A stretch of 64,000 nucleotides of DNA from Patiria pectinifera (Eukaryota; Echinodermata; Asteroidea; Valvatida; Asterinidae), in the NCBI GenBank assembly GCA_029964075.1, contig CM057135.1, positions 44,306,457-44,370,456 on the forward strand, given 5' to 3'. Each line of letters opens with the position of its first letter. The first letter of the stretch is position 1. Below are positions 10,077 to 20,548 of the stretch, piece after piece. The position numbers were made by a program, and so were the translations under genes. Under the pieces are notes generated by a model that had not been told where the DNA came from, ran no database searches, and saw only the letters and a program-made list of their open reading frames with translations.

Positions 10077-10277
10077 ATGACAGACTTGCAAAAGACGTTG
10101 AGCCTCAACTGTCCTCCGCCTGAGACACCGTCCATTCCTTCTACAGCCCAGAACAACAGCCCAGAACTACCTGTTGCAGTCAACGCTCCCCCCACAAAAA
10201 CTGCAACGAACACTCCCCCCATCCGCCGAAGTTCTCGCACTAAGCGTACACCAGCGAGATTCGTAGATATCGACTAG
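10077..10277 (+). pseudogene. C-terminal end of the Ty3/gypsy pol polyprotein
   Basis: The frame is rich in Pro, Thr and Ser and ends RRSSRTKRTPARFVDID before a TAG. Such basic RRSxRxRRxPxRF endings are common at the C-terminus of gypsy pol. It is separated from the integrase by the frameshift near 9960 and a stop near 10044. Confidence 0.6.
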
Positions 10278-10665
10278 CCCCCTGCATGTCCGTTTTCTGT
10301 TGACCCCGCTAAGGTCAGGAATGCGGAAGTAAACACTGTAGTGACCCCGCGTTGCCTGCCCATTCGCAAATCTGGACGCAACAGCTGGTGGCTATCGCAG
10401 TGTGTGTATATAGGCTGTCAATGACATTGCCCGGCTGTCGGACCGCCATGTACTGATAGTGCATGACAGCTGGTTATGTTCTGTTATCAGTTTGCTGAGA
10501 TACCAAGGCAACCAAACATGACCAAAACACAAACAAACACTTGTTTCTATGACGGCGAAACAATTAGTTCACAACCAATCAAAGGGTGCCACATCCATCG
10601 GACCAGCGTCCCTCCTACCCACCCCAAAATGAACTGCTCCCCTCACAACTGTTCTCACCATCTCG
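10278..10665 (+). other. Untranslated spacer between gypsy pol and the accessory ORF
   Basis: About 390 bp follow the pol stop. The sequence includes tgtgtatataggctgtca, a TATA-like word near 10402, which could mark a promoter for the downstream ORF. No conserved coding frame was recognised. Confidence 0.3.
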
Positions 10666-11585
10666 TTGACAACATCGTGCGTTACAGCCATGGATTGCAA
10701 TTACTGTGAAAGGTCACTGCGGGATGTTTTCGCCCTCGACAGGCATTGCCAACATTCTCATTGGCCATGGTTCATGAGAAACTTTATATGTGGGTTCTGC
10801 AAGAAGGGATTTTCAACCCATTCCCGACTTGCATCACACATGCTTAGTGCTGTACACACTCAGAAGCAGGCTGACGCCAAAGGGCTCATCTCACCACAGC
10901 AGAATATTCCCCAGCGACGAGACGCGTGGCTTCTGCGTCACCTCCAAAGCACAGACATCACGCCCGACCAAAAGGCCCACCTAGAGCAACATGTGTTTGT
11001 TATGGCGGAGGACCTGAGCTGCTCGCCATTTGATGCACCCCCTTCACTTGACAAGTCTTCATGCTGCAGCACCCCGCTGAAGGATGAGCGATTGGACACG
11101 GAGTCTGCCGAACCACCTCAAGTCCCCCTAGCCAGGAGTCCAGATGAAGAGAAGCCCCAGACGCCCGATATAAGTTTCCTGATTCCCTCGGTGCCGGGGC
11201 TGGTTCAAGCGCCCACCAATGTACCCGCCTTCACAACTGCCAGCCAGCCTATGACGAGATTTCGCCTCCCCTGTGTACCACACAGGCGTTTCCCCGACCA
11301 GCTGTGGCTATTTCCAAGTCAAACCCCACACCGTGTGTCCCCGCAGTAAGCCTACAAGACATCATGGACAAACTCTGTGAACAAGACGAGCGGATAGACA
11401 AACTGGAACGGGCCCTCAAGACCAAAATAGTGGAGATCGCCCAGGCGCAGTCCAAAGACATTGCAAAGAAACTCGAAGACAGCGCCGTGCAGGGGAAACA
11501 ATCTGTACTTCAAAAGAATGATGCGGTGCAAAGATACACCAAAACCGTGGCAGAGGCGCTGGCCGGATCATTCAAGTCCCTGTAA
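10666..11585 (+). CDS. Accessory ORF of the gypsy element: two C2H2 fingers and a coiled coil
   Basis: The first frame (10666-11349; the better start is the ATG at 10690, MDCNYCERSLRD) has two C2H2-like fingers. One runs from CNYC to HCQHSH; the other is CGFCKKGF followed by HMLSAVH. A Pro/Ser/Thr-rich middle follows. Near 11262-11304 the reading shifts to a second frame (to 11585) whose residues MDKLCEQDERIDKLERALK form clear coiled-coil heptads, ending FKSL before TAA. A single frameshift could explain the split, since the frames overlap over 11304-11349. The ORF sits 3' of pol where some gypsy elements carry env or accessory genes, but no signal peptide or membrane segment is present. Zinc fingers suggest nucleic-acid binding, and the coiled coil oligomerisation. 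It could also be a captured host gene. Function is unknown. Confidence 0.55.
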
Positions 11586-12640
11586 ATATACATTACCTAG
11601 ACAGTATACTCTTCGTTTTTATTTTCTTTATTCCTATAGTTGCTTAATTTTTTTTTAGTAGTTTTTAGTCTCCGTAGAGTTTATTTATAATTACTATTAG
11701 ATTAGATACAAAACATCAAAAAGTGACAGTCACCACGAACATTAGAAGAACTCTAGCCTTTGATCAACGAACTTGTTTTTTTGTTCACTATTCTACCTCG
11801 ATCTGAACTCTTGAACTGGAGTTTCTACGAGCCAACTGAACTGACTCTTCTTTTCCTCTTGGTTACAACAAGGACGTTGTAAAAACTCTGGTTTCACTCC
11901 GTCCATGAAGTACACAATCTCATTGTTGTCTTTCATAGTTCTTGTATTTTACCCATTTATTGTAAATTGCCAACTTGCACATTTATTCCAGGGACTTTTA
12001 CCAAGCACAGCGCATGATGCAATACCACGCGCGCTACTACATGCATTATTCATGTGGCGATGTACATGTGCGCGACTGACCACACCTCCCTTCGCCCCAG
12101 CGAGCTAAGTTCCTTTCCCCATAGCATGCGTGCTTTGGCATTCTCTGAGAGACTGCTCAGCGGCACGGAGCATTTCTCTCCCCGGTGTGTTACCCATGAA
12201 CACTAACGGGAGTTCTCGGTCCAGTTTTGCAGTCCCTTACTTATCTTGAGGGAATGGAATGTTACCCTTGCGTGGTCGCGTAGCTGGGCGTGGTAAGACA
12301 TCCTGTGATGTAAATAACCTGTGACACAGTAACCTTTTAGCTTGTCACTAACTCCATCAAGGTTGCTCGAGATGTTGCGTAAACACTTTTGCACTCTGAT
12401 CCAAACTATTGCTCTCATCTCTCTCTGTATTTGCACACTTCTCTCTCCATGTTTTCCCTTAGGTAATTGCACACGTTTCTAGTCTCTTGCACTAGGCACT
12501 CTTAATAAATCATGTGACTAGTCATGTGACCCTTCGACATGGAAGATTACTAAGGGAATAAATGTGTGCTCCGGAGGTTTTTATCACTCTGTGTAAGACC
12601 GCTTAGAGTCTGGGTGCTGATAATTACCCGAGCCGGAGGC
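11586..12640 (+). other. 3' non-coding region and probable 3' LTR of the gypsy element
   Basis: No protein frame is recognised. An AATAAA lies at about 12553-12558, and the sequence changes to unrelated LINE at about 12641-12700. The element's 5' LTR is outside or lost, so LTR borders cannot be set. A TG at 11581 and a CA near 12640 are the only weak boundary hints. Confidence 0.35.
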
Positions 12641-12726
12641 AGTGTAAGATCTCATAATCACCAACATGGCTGATCAATATTGTAGTGTAAGATCTCATAA
12701 TCACCAACATGGCTGATAAATATTGT
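12641..12726 (+). repeat. 43-bp exact-length tandem duplication
   Basis: The unit agtgtaagatctcataatca (start) to aatattgt occurs at 12641-12683 and 12684-12726 with one substitution. It lies at the boundary between the gypsy 3' end and the LINE. Confidence 0.85.
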
Positions 12727-14411
12727 GCTCCGATTATAAAATCACCCATTGGTTGTAGTGATCACAATTGTGTCAGCGTAGTGCCTAAACAATCACTGGT
12801 CGTGAATGAAGTCAAAAGGAAAGTGGTTCGACCAATGACTAAATCAAAACAAAGAGAGTTTGGCAGATGGGTTCAGAGTCAAACTTGGACCCCAATATAT
12901 GATGTAACTGATACCCAAATTAAGGCAGACGCCTTCTATCAAACACTCAATGAGGGAATTAATCATTTTTTTTCCAACCAAAGTGGTTCATCTCCACACT
13001 GGTGCCAAATCGTGGATGACAGTTAAAATTAAAAACCTCATTGGGCTTAGACAGAAGGCGTTTGCTGAGGGTAATACACTTGTTAGAAAGAAACCGAGAA
13101 ATCAAGTTACTAGTGAGATAAAGAAGGCAAAGGCCTCTTACAATGTTAATAGAGTGAGAAAACTACAACAATTGCAGACGAGGAAATGGCACAGGGAGAT
13201 TCGGAATTTGGCCAACTTGCAAAAAAAGTGACACCACCATACATGTACCAAATATTGATCCTGATGACTATGTTGGCATTAAAATGCCATTAAGAAGCAC
13301 CTTGCCAGTTTCTCACAGGCTCAACATTCACTGCATGTTGGTGATCTTCCGGCTTATCTTCCGAGTTGTGAACCACCTCCTCAGTTTCAACCATGGGAAA
13401 TCTGTAACGATTTGAAGAAGCTGTCTGTCTGTAAAGCTGGTGGTCCAGACAATGTGCCCCCTAAACTACTAAGAGAATTTGCTTATGAGCTGAGTAAGCC
13501 AATCACGGAGATTATCAATTCTTCTCTGACTCAAGGTATAGTGCCCACCCAATGGAAGGAGGCCAATGTCGTTCCCATCCCGAAACAGACACCTCCTTCA
13601 ATCGATAAATTGAGACCAGTGTCTCTTACCTCGCGCATAGCCAAAGTTGCTGAAGGGAGAATCTCAAAGTTTATTGTTGATTCCATCCAGCCCCATATTG
13701 ACGACCGCCAATATGGAAATCAGAAGGGTATGTCCACCACTCACTGCCTAATTGATGTGTATCACCACCTTGTCTCGGGTGCGGAAAAACCTAGCAACAA
13801 CAGCACCCTGGTCTTGACAGACTTTAAAACGCATTTGATGTCATAGACCATAAAATTGCCTTTAACAACTTACTAAAAATGGGTGTTTCTCCAGCTATCA
13901 TACAGTGGGTGGTTGACTTCCTTTCTGAACGGAAGCAAAGAGTGAAATACAAGTTTGAATTCTCTGACTGGGCCTACCTCTCGGAGGTATCCCCCAAGGG
14001 ACAAAAATGGCGCACAGGAGGAGGACAGAGATACTGGAATCAAAGTTTGGAAATATGTAGATGACTTAACGTTAGGTGAAACTAGGTCGTATGAAAGTGC
14101 AGGCCAGATCCAGAATAGTCTGGACTCCCTGCAGGACTGGACTAACAATAAACTTAAATTGAACCCAGCAAAATGTCAAGCTATGCTGGTCTATTATGGA
14201 AAAAAAAAACACCCCTATGTTGGATTTAAGTATCTCTGGCCAAAAACTGGCTATAGTAGAAAAGGTTAAGTTACTCGGAGTTACCATCCAACAAGATTTG
14301 AAATGGAATGGGCAAGTAGACACTATAATCACTAAATCCAGCAGAAAATTGTGCATGCTTCGAAAATTAAAAGAAGCTGGTCTTAATGCCCAAGAACTGT
14401 TAACAGCATAA
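12709..14411 (+). pseudogene. CR1-like non-LTR retrotransposon: endonuclease tail and reverse transcriptase
   Basis: Frames in order give SPIGCSDHNCVSV (C-terminal SDH motif of the AP endonuclease), a Lys/Arg-rich linker, and LSVCKAGGPDNVPPKLLREF. RT palm pieces follow: LRPVSLTSRIAKVAE, NQKGMSTTHCLIDV and LVLTDFKT, then FDVIDHK in the next frame. After an internal deletion comes YVDDLTL (the catalytic F/YxDD box) and VKLLGVTIQQDLKW. The order and motifs match the CR1/L2-like LINE group common in marine invertebrates. Frameshifts near 13020, 13840 and 13970 and loss of the segment between the primer grip and YVDD make it inactive. The 5' end is truncated. Confidence 0.85.
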
Positions 14412-15350
14412 TTCTAAAAATGCGGAAAGGCCTATGTCCTGTTCTTCGAATAGGCATAGCTCTACTTTTTGGCTTTTCCGCTGAACAGCGGAAAAGCTTT
14501 TGTTTTTGTTCTGATTTTTTTTTTCTCTTCTTTTTGATCTTTTTGGGTCCACCTCAAATCCCATTGACTTTGTACACGTTTTTGGTACCTGCCACTTTTG
14601 ACCTAAAACAAAGTCCTTTTCCAATGAAACTTATCTCAGGTAAAGACCCTATAGTGAAGTTGTGTCTCAAAGAGTGACGTCATGATTACGTCATCATGGG
14701 TCACGTGACGTCATCACAAACGTGCATATTTGGAAGGCCTATATCTACAGAACAGTAAGTCCGATTGGGTTGAAACTCGGTATGTCGGTAGACTGCGATG
14801 TGTTATAGATAAAAATGAGGTGACGTCATGATGACGTAATCGTGCGATTTGATATGAATTTTTGAATTTTTGGACCTTTATGCCATATCTCACGAACGCA
14901 ACATGAAAAACTCAAAATTCCTTTTGTATTTTGTTTGTTAGGTTATAGGTATATATACACATTTTTTAAAATTTGTGACGTCACGATGACGTTATCAAAA
15001 AACGAATTTCCAAAACACATATAACAGAAGTTCCCATCCTCATGAAACTTTGTGGATAGGTAGATAATGTCACAAGTATGCAAAATTTGAAATGACGTCG
15101 TCATGACAATATCGTTTGATATTTTTATGATTTTTTTATTTTTAAGATTTTATTCCGCTAAAAAATGATACACTTTCTTTCATGGGATTTATGGTGTTGT
15201 TACGATGACGTCATTGCGGGACATGTGACGTCATGTTAAAAGGTGTAAATTTTGAAGTCCTATACATGTATGTGAAGAATTTAGTCCTCTAACTACGGTA
15301 TCTAATTGCATATGGACAAAACACCCCCCCCCCAAAAAAAAAAAATACGG
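14412..15350. repeat. TGACGTCA-rich dispersed repeat, copy A
   Basis: It opens with a hairpin (gcttttccgctgaacagcggaaaagc, 14471-14496). Blocks spaced roughly 115-155 bp follow, each ending in TGACGTCA-like palindromes at about 14675, 14700, 14822, 14973, 15091, 15203 and 15225. Between them runs a recurring phrase, as in agtccgattgggttgaaact. The same order of words recurs at 62500-63330, so this is a true repeat family. Confidence 0.75.
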
Positions 15351-16090
15351 AAAAAGCCCTATGTTCTGCTCATCGAACAGACATAGCTCTAGTTTTTTTT
15401 TTCTTTTTCTTCTTCAGTCATTTTGGCCCATAGCATTTGTACACATTTTTTTGTTCCCGGCACTTTGACCACCAAAATCAATTCAATTGTCTTTATAGTC
15501 GGCACACACTTAGACCAGCACCTGCAGTTGTGCTCCGAACATTTACGTCATCATGACTTTGTCACGTGACGTTACATTTAATGTACATATTTTTAAGGTC
15601 TATATCTCCAGAACTACAAGTCCGATTTGGTTGAAAGTTGGTGTGTGCCTAGACCGGGACGTGTTTTAGATAAAAATTGAAGTGACGTAACGATGACGTC
15701 ATCATAGGTTACGCGATGTCACGTTAAAGATTAATAGATTTAATATTTAAAAATCAATATAAAATCAACTGTGAGAGACTTGAACTTGATTTTTGCAGGA
15801 ATTGATAGAATAAACCATGGTTTTTATTTTTGATATTACATGCAAAATCACGTGACCCTTCCTTCCGGTTGTAAGGGGAAGTGTCTTGTAATTTAAAATT
15901 GGTAAAAGATGTGAACTTGCTTTCAACAATGTATGCTCTGGCTAAGTTTCAACAAAATTTAAGGTGTCTTCATAAAATGTTAGAGCGCCCTCTAGTAGCA
16001 GGTTGTTATAGATGATTATAGATGAAAATTGATGTCACGTCATCATGACGTCATCACCTGACACGTGACATCATAATTCAAGCCCTATGA
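15351..16090. repeat. TGACGTCA-rich dispersed repeat, copy B
   Basis: It restarts with the family's left part (catcgaacagacatagctct, then T-rich sequence and tttgtacacat). Palindromes occur near 15544, 15565, 15682, 15694, 16034 and 16046. The phrase ctatatctccagaactacaa is shared with the copy at 54760-55200. It sits in direct orientation to copy A. Confidence 0.65.
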
Positions 16091-16582
16091 GAATATAATC
16101 ACATATTTATATGCCACCATTTATTATCAACAGAACTACACATCCTTCCTGGATGGAACTTATACTTGAAACTTTACATGTCACAAAAAAAGATGCCGAA
16201 ACAGCCCTGTGTTTGTCCACTAATTCTGCACTATATATGTATGTATTTGGCAAACTTAAGTTTTCACGGCATGTAGCACCGGAAAATCAGAATCAAGCAT
16301 TTGATTTTTGCTCAAACTTCCTAGCACTTGCTAGTTTAACTAGCAAATAATAAGAAGTTTAAGCAAAAAGTAAAAGCATTTACTTTGGAGTACAAGCATT
16401 AAGGAAAAGCAAATGCTTGATTCCGTATGAATAAAAGTTTTCCTTTACTGTTCAGCATTTACTAGACAACAGGTAGCAAATACTTCTTTACTGTTGGATT
16501 TTTTTAAGATGGAATTTTGCGTCGGGGTGATATAAATCAAATTAGGTTTTAAGATGGAATTTTGCGTCGGGTATAAATCAAT

Positions 16583-16626
16583 TTAGGTTTTGCCCTTCAC
16601 CGACGTCGGTGAAGGGCAAAACCTAA
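16583..16626. repeat. Perfect 44-bp palindrome
   Basis: Two arms of ttaggttttgcccttcaccg(ac) meet without a loop at 16604/16605. The arm sequence recurs at about 43582-43612 and 43806-43838 in the SINE-like region, so it seems to be the tail of a dispersed element that has become doubled head to head. Confidence 0.85.
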
Positions 16627-16719
16627 TTTAATTTAATTTGATTTACTGTTGGATTGTTTGCATGGATGAATGATTGTCAACAATAGGGTTTATTTTGTGT
16701 GTACGAACTGCCACACACA

Positions 16720-17028
16720 CGGAGGGTTTGCACATAGGGTATAGTCCAATTCAAGGTGATGCTGCTAGTACATGTTGTAGTACATTTGATCCTCAAATCC
16801 AGCAAAAATCGTGACACTTTTCGCCAGTTGCAGAATACAGAAAGTATACTTTCTTCACTCATGAAAATTGTAAAGGTCCACAGTGTCCCGTAGACGTCAC
16901 AATTGCATAAAAATCACAGCCATGTGCTAAAGTGGGTAAAATCATACCAACATTCATTACATAAAGAGTTTTGTTTATAGAAATATTTAAAAATTAATAG
17001 TTGGCAAAGGTAGTTGACCTAATAAACT
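16720..17028 (-). repeat. Dispersed repeat, inverted partner of 1208-1525
   Basis: This is the reverse-complement match to the first kilobase region, for example tcaaatccagcaaaaatcgt and agtgtcccgtagacgtcaca. Scattered substitutions and small indels are present. Confidence 0.7.
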
Positions 17029-17791
17029 AAACAAATGATTTCATTTTGTTCAGTCCCCAGGGTGCCGTTGGATAAAATTTATCCTTAAATCATTCTATGC
17101 TGCACTGAATTTTATGCTAACGCTTCTCATATCGCGAAAAAAATGTGAAATTATCGTCTCTTCTTGTAACGAACTTAATAATAAAACAATATTTAAATTT
17201 CGCATAAATGTTGTTCAAAATACAGTGTATGGTATTATATGAAGTTTATTAACGTTTTGTGTTAATTTTGGGGAGATTAACAATAAAAAAATGCAGCAGT
17301 TTTTATTTGCTTTATATTTTCAAGGTTGCCCCAACCCAGCCTTGAAAAATGACCAGTAAATACTTGAATCTGAAGCATTTACTCCTTTTTATTCATACGA
17401 AAAGCTAACAAGTAAAATGCAAATACTTTTAGCTTTCAGCAAATGCTTTCCAATAAAAGCATTTGCTTCATTTTTATTCATACAAGTGCAAGTAAATGCT
17501 TCAAAATAGGTAGTAAAAGCAAATGCTAGTTTTTATACATACGACCCAATGTTCTTTGTTGACATTCCTGCATTATAGACACCCAGGGAGGTTTGTATGA
17601 CATTAATAAGGAATATCTTGTGATGCTCCTCTGTAAATGTATGAGTATGCTCTGTGCCCACTGGTTTTCCGTGAAAACCCTGTATCCTCTTGGTCAGTAG
17701 ATAAAACCCTCTTCAAAGAAAAAGAAATAACCCAAACTTTATGTGATACAAAATGTGCTTAACTTGTGTATGGTTCATTTTGCTGTAACAG

Positions 17792-17917
17792 GTTCCATTG
17801 GTGCGGCCATGGTGGTGGGAAGTTTAGCCCATGTGGAAGCCAATGCCCCTATGGGCCTTGATGAATGTGATGAGGATATGCCACCACCACCAACATACAT
17901 GTCAGCTGTCTCAGCTG
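17792..17917 (+). CDS. Host gene, internal coding exon (first of four seen here)
   Basis: The exon is 126 nt between an acceptor (ttgctgtaacag, ending 17791) and a strong donor (gtaagt from 17918). It starts at codon position 2 and ends at position 1, so it is a symmetric phase-1 exon. It encodes SIGAAMVVGSLAHVEANAPM and then GLDECDEDMPPPPTYMSAVS. An acidic cluster and a PPPPTY stretch are the notable elements; PPPPTY resembles a proline-rich ligand, but no domain is recognised. The next exon (26807) has matching phase, completing Gly from G|GT. Upstream exons are not visible, so the 5' end lies beyond the window or in unrecognised small exons. The identity of the gene is unknown to me. Confidence 0.7.
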
Positions 17918-18123
17918 GTAAGTTATTTTACATGCCCTGTTAAATATAGTTTAGATTAAGTTTTATAGTGGACTGGACCAGTGAATATGTTAATGCAAAA
18001 CTGATCATGAAGGCCATCAACACCCTCACAATAAAAATGTTGTTCAGCTGGCTTTCAAATCCACTAAACTGCACATTTCTAATATAGAAGATATAGCTGT
18101 GCTCATGCTGCCTGTGTTGTCTA
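17918..18123 (+). other. Start of the 8.9-kb intron, no feature
   Basis: Ordinary intronic sequence lies between the donor at 17918 and the microsatellite at 18124. The rest of this intron (to 26806) is occupied by the mobile elements listed below. Confidence 0.5.
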
Positions 18124-18124
18124 C

Positions 18125-18170
<46 letters not shown>

Positions 18171-18172
18171 TC
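18124..18172. repeat. (CAT/ATG)n microsatellite, LINE 3' tail
   Basis: About 15 copies of tca/cat lie next to the 3' end of the minus-strand LINE. Read on the LINE strand it is (ATG)n. Simple trinucleotide tails are a usual 3' end of several non-LTR families, which suggests this microsatellite began as the LINE tail. The apparent run of Met on the minus strand is only a translation of this repeat. Confidence 0.8.
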
Positions 18173-20435
18173 TCTATATCCATCATGGGGGACGTTGAGT
18201 CGCCCAGACCAAGCGATCAGATGCAGACTGCCACAGCTGTAGTGCACGTGTCTTGTGGTCAACTTCCAGCTGTCGCCACCAGGTGTTGCGGGGTCGCCCC
18301 CTGGGTCTGTTCCAGGCAATGTCAGGGAGGGGTCTTCCTAGTACGTCGACGCTAAGCTTAAGGGCGGCATGGGCTGGTGTGTCATCCGATAATCGTCGGA
18401 CATGACTGAAGAGGGAATGGTGTCTCCGTAAGATGGTAGCACGGATATCCTCAAGACCGGTGGTCCCCTTGATAGTGGTGTTGGTGACAAAGTTGGACCA
18501 CCGGACACCAAGGATGCACCGTTGGCACCTCGTATTGAAGGCTTGAAGCCTTCACCCATCCTCGGTTAGGAGCCTCCACGTCTCCGACCCATTTAGTTGT
18601 ACAGGGAGGACAAGAGTCGTGTATATCCTCAGCTTGGTTGAAAGGTTAAGGCGTTTGTTCCGCCACACCCAGTCCAGTTGGCCAAAGGTTGATGAAGCGA
18701 GGCGTATACGTCAGAGGATGTCTGGCGATGAGTAGCCAGAGGAGCTGATGTCGCAGCAGAGATACCTGAACCTCTCTGTGATTTCGACAGTGGCATGACA
18801 GTGGCTGTTGCGAATGGTGGACCAAGGCCGGTGCAATTCTGGAGCTTTGTTTTGGCCCATGACACATGGCATCCCCATCGTCCTGGCTTCTTCCTCAAAC
18901 CTCTGGAGTGAAATAGGCCACTGGTCAGGTTTTCCTAAGAACAGGGCAGCGTCGTCGGCATAGTCCAGGTCTGTGAAGGACTTGTCTCCCACTGTTATAC
19001 CAAGATCTGACTGACAGCAATTTAAAATCCAGTCGATGGCACAGCAGAATAGGGGCGAGGATGCAGCCCTGACGGACACCTGATGTGGTGGGAAAGGGGG
19101 TTGAGATGTCGTCTCCGACATGCACGGTGGCGGTACCACCCTTGTGCAGGGCGTGAACCAGGTGAAGCAGTAATGGTGGGACTCCGGTAGCCTTTAGGGC
19201 ATGCCATAGAGCTTTCTGGTCTACCAAGTCGAAGGCTGCCTTGATGTCTTCATAGGCAACTTGGAGAGGTCTCTTGAACTCATGTTGTAGTTCCGACAGA
19301 AGTCACAGGGCGAGCACTGCATCCATTGTTGACCGGCGCCTCGTAAAGCCGGACTGCTGGGGGTGACAGTGACAGGTGAGTAGTGGTTCTAGGCAAGACA
19401 GCAGGAACACAGTTGAAAACCTTTCCAGGAACTGACAGCAGAGTGATGGGCCTGTAGCTGCTGCACTGACTTCGATGACCCTTTCTTTGTACAGGGAGAT
19501 GATGATGCCGTCCCTCCATTCGGCAGGGACCCTACCTGAGCAAGGGCGGATCCAGAACACAATTTTTGGGGGGCCCCAAAAAAATTTGGTCCCCCAAAAA
19601 GTGGGTCAAAAAAATTACGGCATGGGGTTCGGGGCCCGCTTAAGGGCCCTGAAAAAAATTTTGGATTCGAGATGCTCTGTGGTGCGATCTGAGGAAATTT
19701 CTGACCACTTTAACCAATTTTCTTTTTTTTTTTTTTTTGGTGGTGTACTCATTGCCCTGCCTGCCCTTATGATGACACAACAAAAAAAAAAAAAAGTTTT
19801 TTTTTTTTTGGGGGCATGGGGCCTGGCCCCCCCTGGATCCGCCCTTGTACCTGAGGACCATACTTTGAGGAAGAGATCATGGAGGGCCACGCTGATTGGG
19901 GCCTCTGCACACTTGAGCAGTTCAGGAAAAATACCTTTGGGTCCTGCAGCACGTCCGTTCTTGAGTTTTCTAATAGCACGGCGTACCTCAGCCACGTTGG
20001 GAGCATCCGAGGAAACATCCCTAGCAGGGGTTGCGGCTGTTGCCTGAGCGATAAGGTCGGGCAGGGCATGGCAGGGGGGTGGTTGAGCATGGAGTTGTAG
20101 TGCTCTTGCCAGCAGGCCAACGTCTCCTCATCCGTCATGCATGGGGTGCCATCAGTCTTAGTTATTGGCAAGGTGCTACGTCCCTGTTATGGGGAGCCAT
20201 GCATATGCTTGACGGCCTGAAAGGATGGGTTCAGGTTGTTTCTACGTAACCCTTCAGCGTCGTCGGCAAGTTTGCCGTAGAACTCCTCAAGGTTGCCCTT
20301 GGCTTGAGCTTTAAAGACGCCTTTTAGTCTGCGTGCCTCGCATGTGTCACCACGTAGACGTGCATTGCGCTTCTGGTCGAGGATATCCATTGTTTCAGCG
20401 GTCAGCCAGGGGCGTCTCTGGTGCCTGCGGGTGCT
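18173..20435 (-). pseudogene. Non-LTR retrotransposon (LINE), reverse transcriptase and C-terminal region
   Basis: Minus-strand frames run from 20435 downward: RRPWLTAETMDILDQKR (linker before RT), VRRAIRKLKNGRAAGPKGI (RT N-terminal motif), and PAEWRDGIIISLYK after the inserted MITE. These continue with SGFTRRRSTMDAVLAL, then VDQKALWHALKATGVP and SGVRQGCILAP (RT palm), LDYADDAALF (catalytic YADD box), and later RFRYLCCDIS in the thumb region. Downstream is a conserved C-terminal part with HHSLFSHVRRL and RPRGRPRNTW. Many frameshifts and stops show it is dead. It is 5'-truncated, with no endonuclease domain, and ends in an (ATG)n tail. It lies in the host gene intron in antisense orientation and is split by the hAT-like MITE 19541-19847. 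Confidence 0.85.
19541..19847. mobile_element. hAT-like MITE (307 bp) inside the LINE
   Basis: Perfect 13-bp terminal inverted repeats CAAGGGCGGATCC/GGATCCGCCCTTG are flanked by an exact 8-bp duplication tacctgag (19533-19540 and 19848-19855). An 8-bp duplication is the hAT signature. The inside is made of G/C and A/T homopolymer tracts. Excision on paper restores the LINE frame context (the PAEW motif next to the upstream linker), which proves it is younger than the LINE. Confidence 0.9.
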
Positions 20436-20548
20436 GAATCAAAACCATGACCCACTGTACAAGCACAAAAAAGCACAATTCTTACAATTCTTTATTGAAT
20501 TGTGAATGTTGTATTGAAGTTTCAATATGTGACTTGTGTTCCCTGTTA
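20436..20548. other. Short spacer in intron
   Basis: A/T-rich sequence lies between the 5'-truncated LINE and the Harbinger-like element. Nothing is recognised in it. Confidence 0.4.

Larger units (their letters stand above)
16290..17545. mobile_element. Fold-back-like element with AGCATTTGCTT and TATTCATACGA repeats
   Basis: Both flanks (16290-16450 and 17340-17545) are crowded with AAGCAAATGCTT/AAGCATTTGCTT words next to TATTCATACGA or its complement (near 16400, 17385, 17465 and 17520). The orientation is inverted overall. The interior carries a palindrome at 16583-16626 and the dispersed repeat 16720-17028. No coding region is seen. The border and superfamily are uncertain. Confidence 0.45.

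Noticed and set aside
14420-14677. 85-codon plus-strand frame after the LINE
   Set aside because: It runs through the hairpin and T-rich start of the TGACGTCA repeat and is not kept in the copy at 62.5 kb.
17940-18170. Minus-strand frame starting with 15 Met codons
   Set aside because: It is the translation of the (CAT)n microsatellite.
19475-20047. 190-codon plus-strand frame
   Set aside because: It crosses from the antisense of the LINE into the MITE and back; Lys/Phe runs come from homopolymers.
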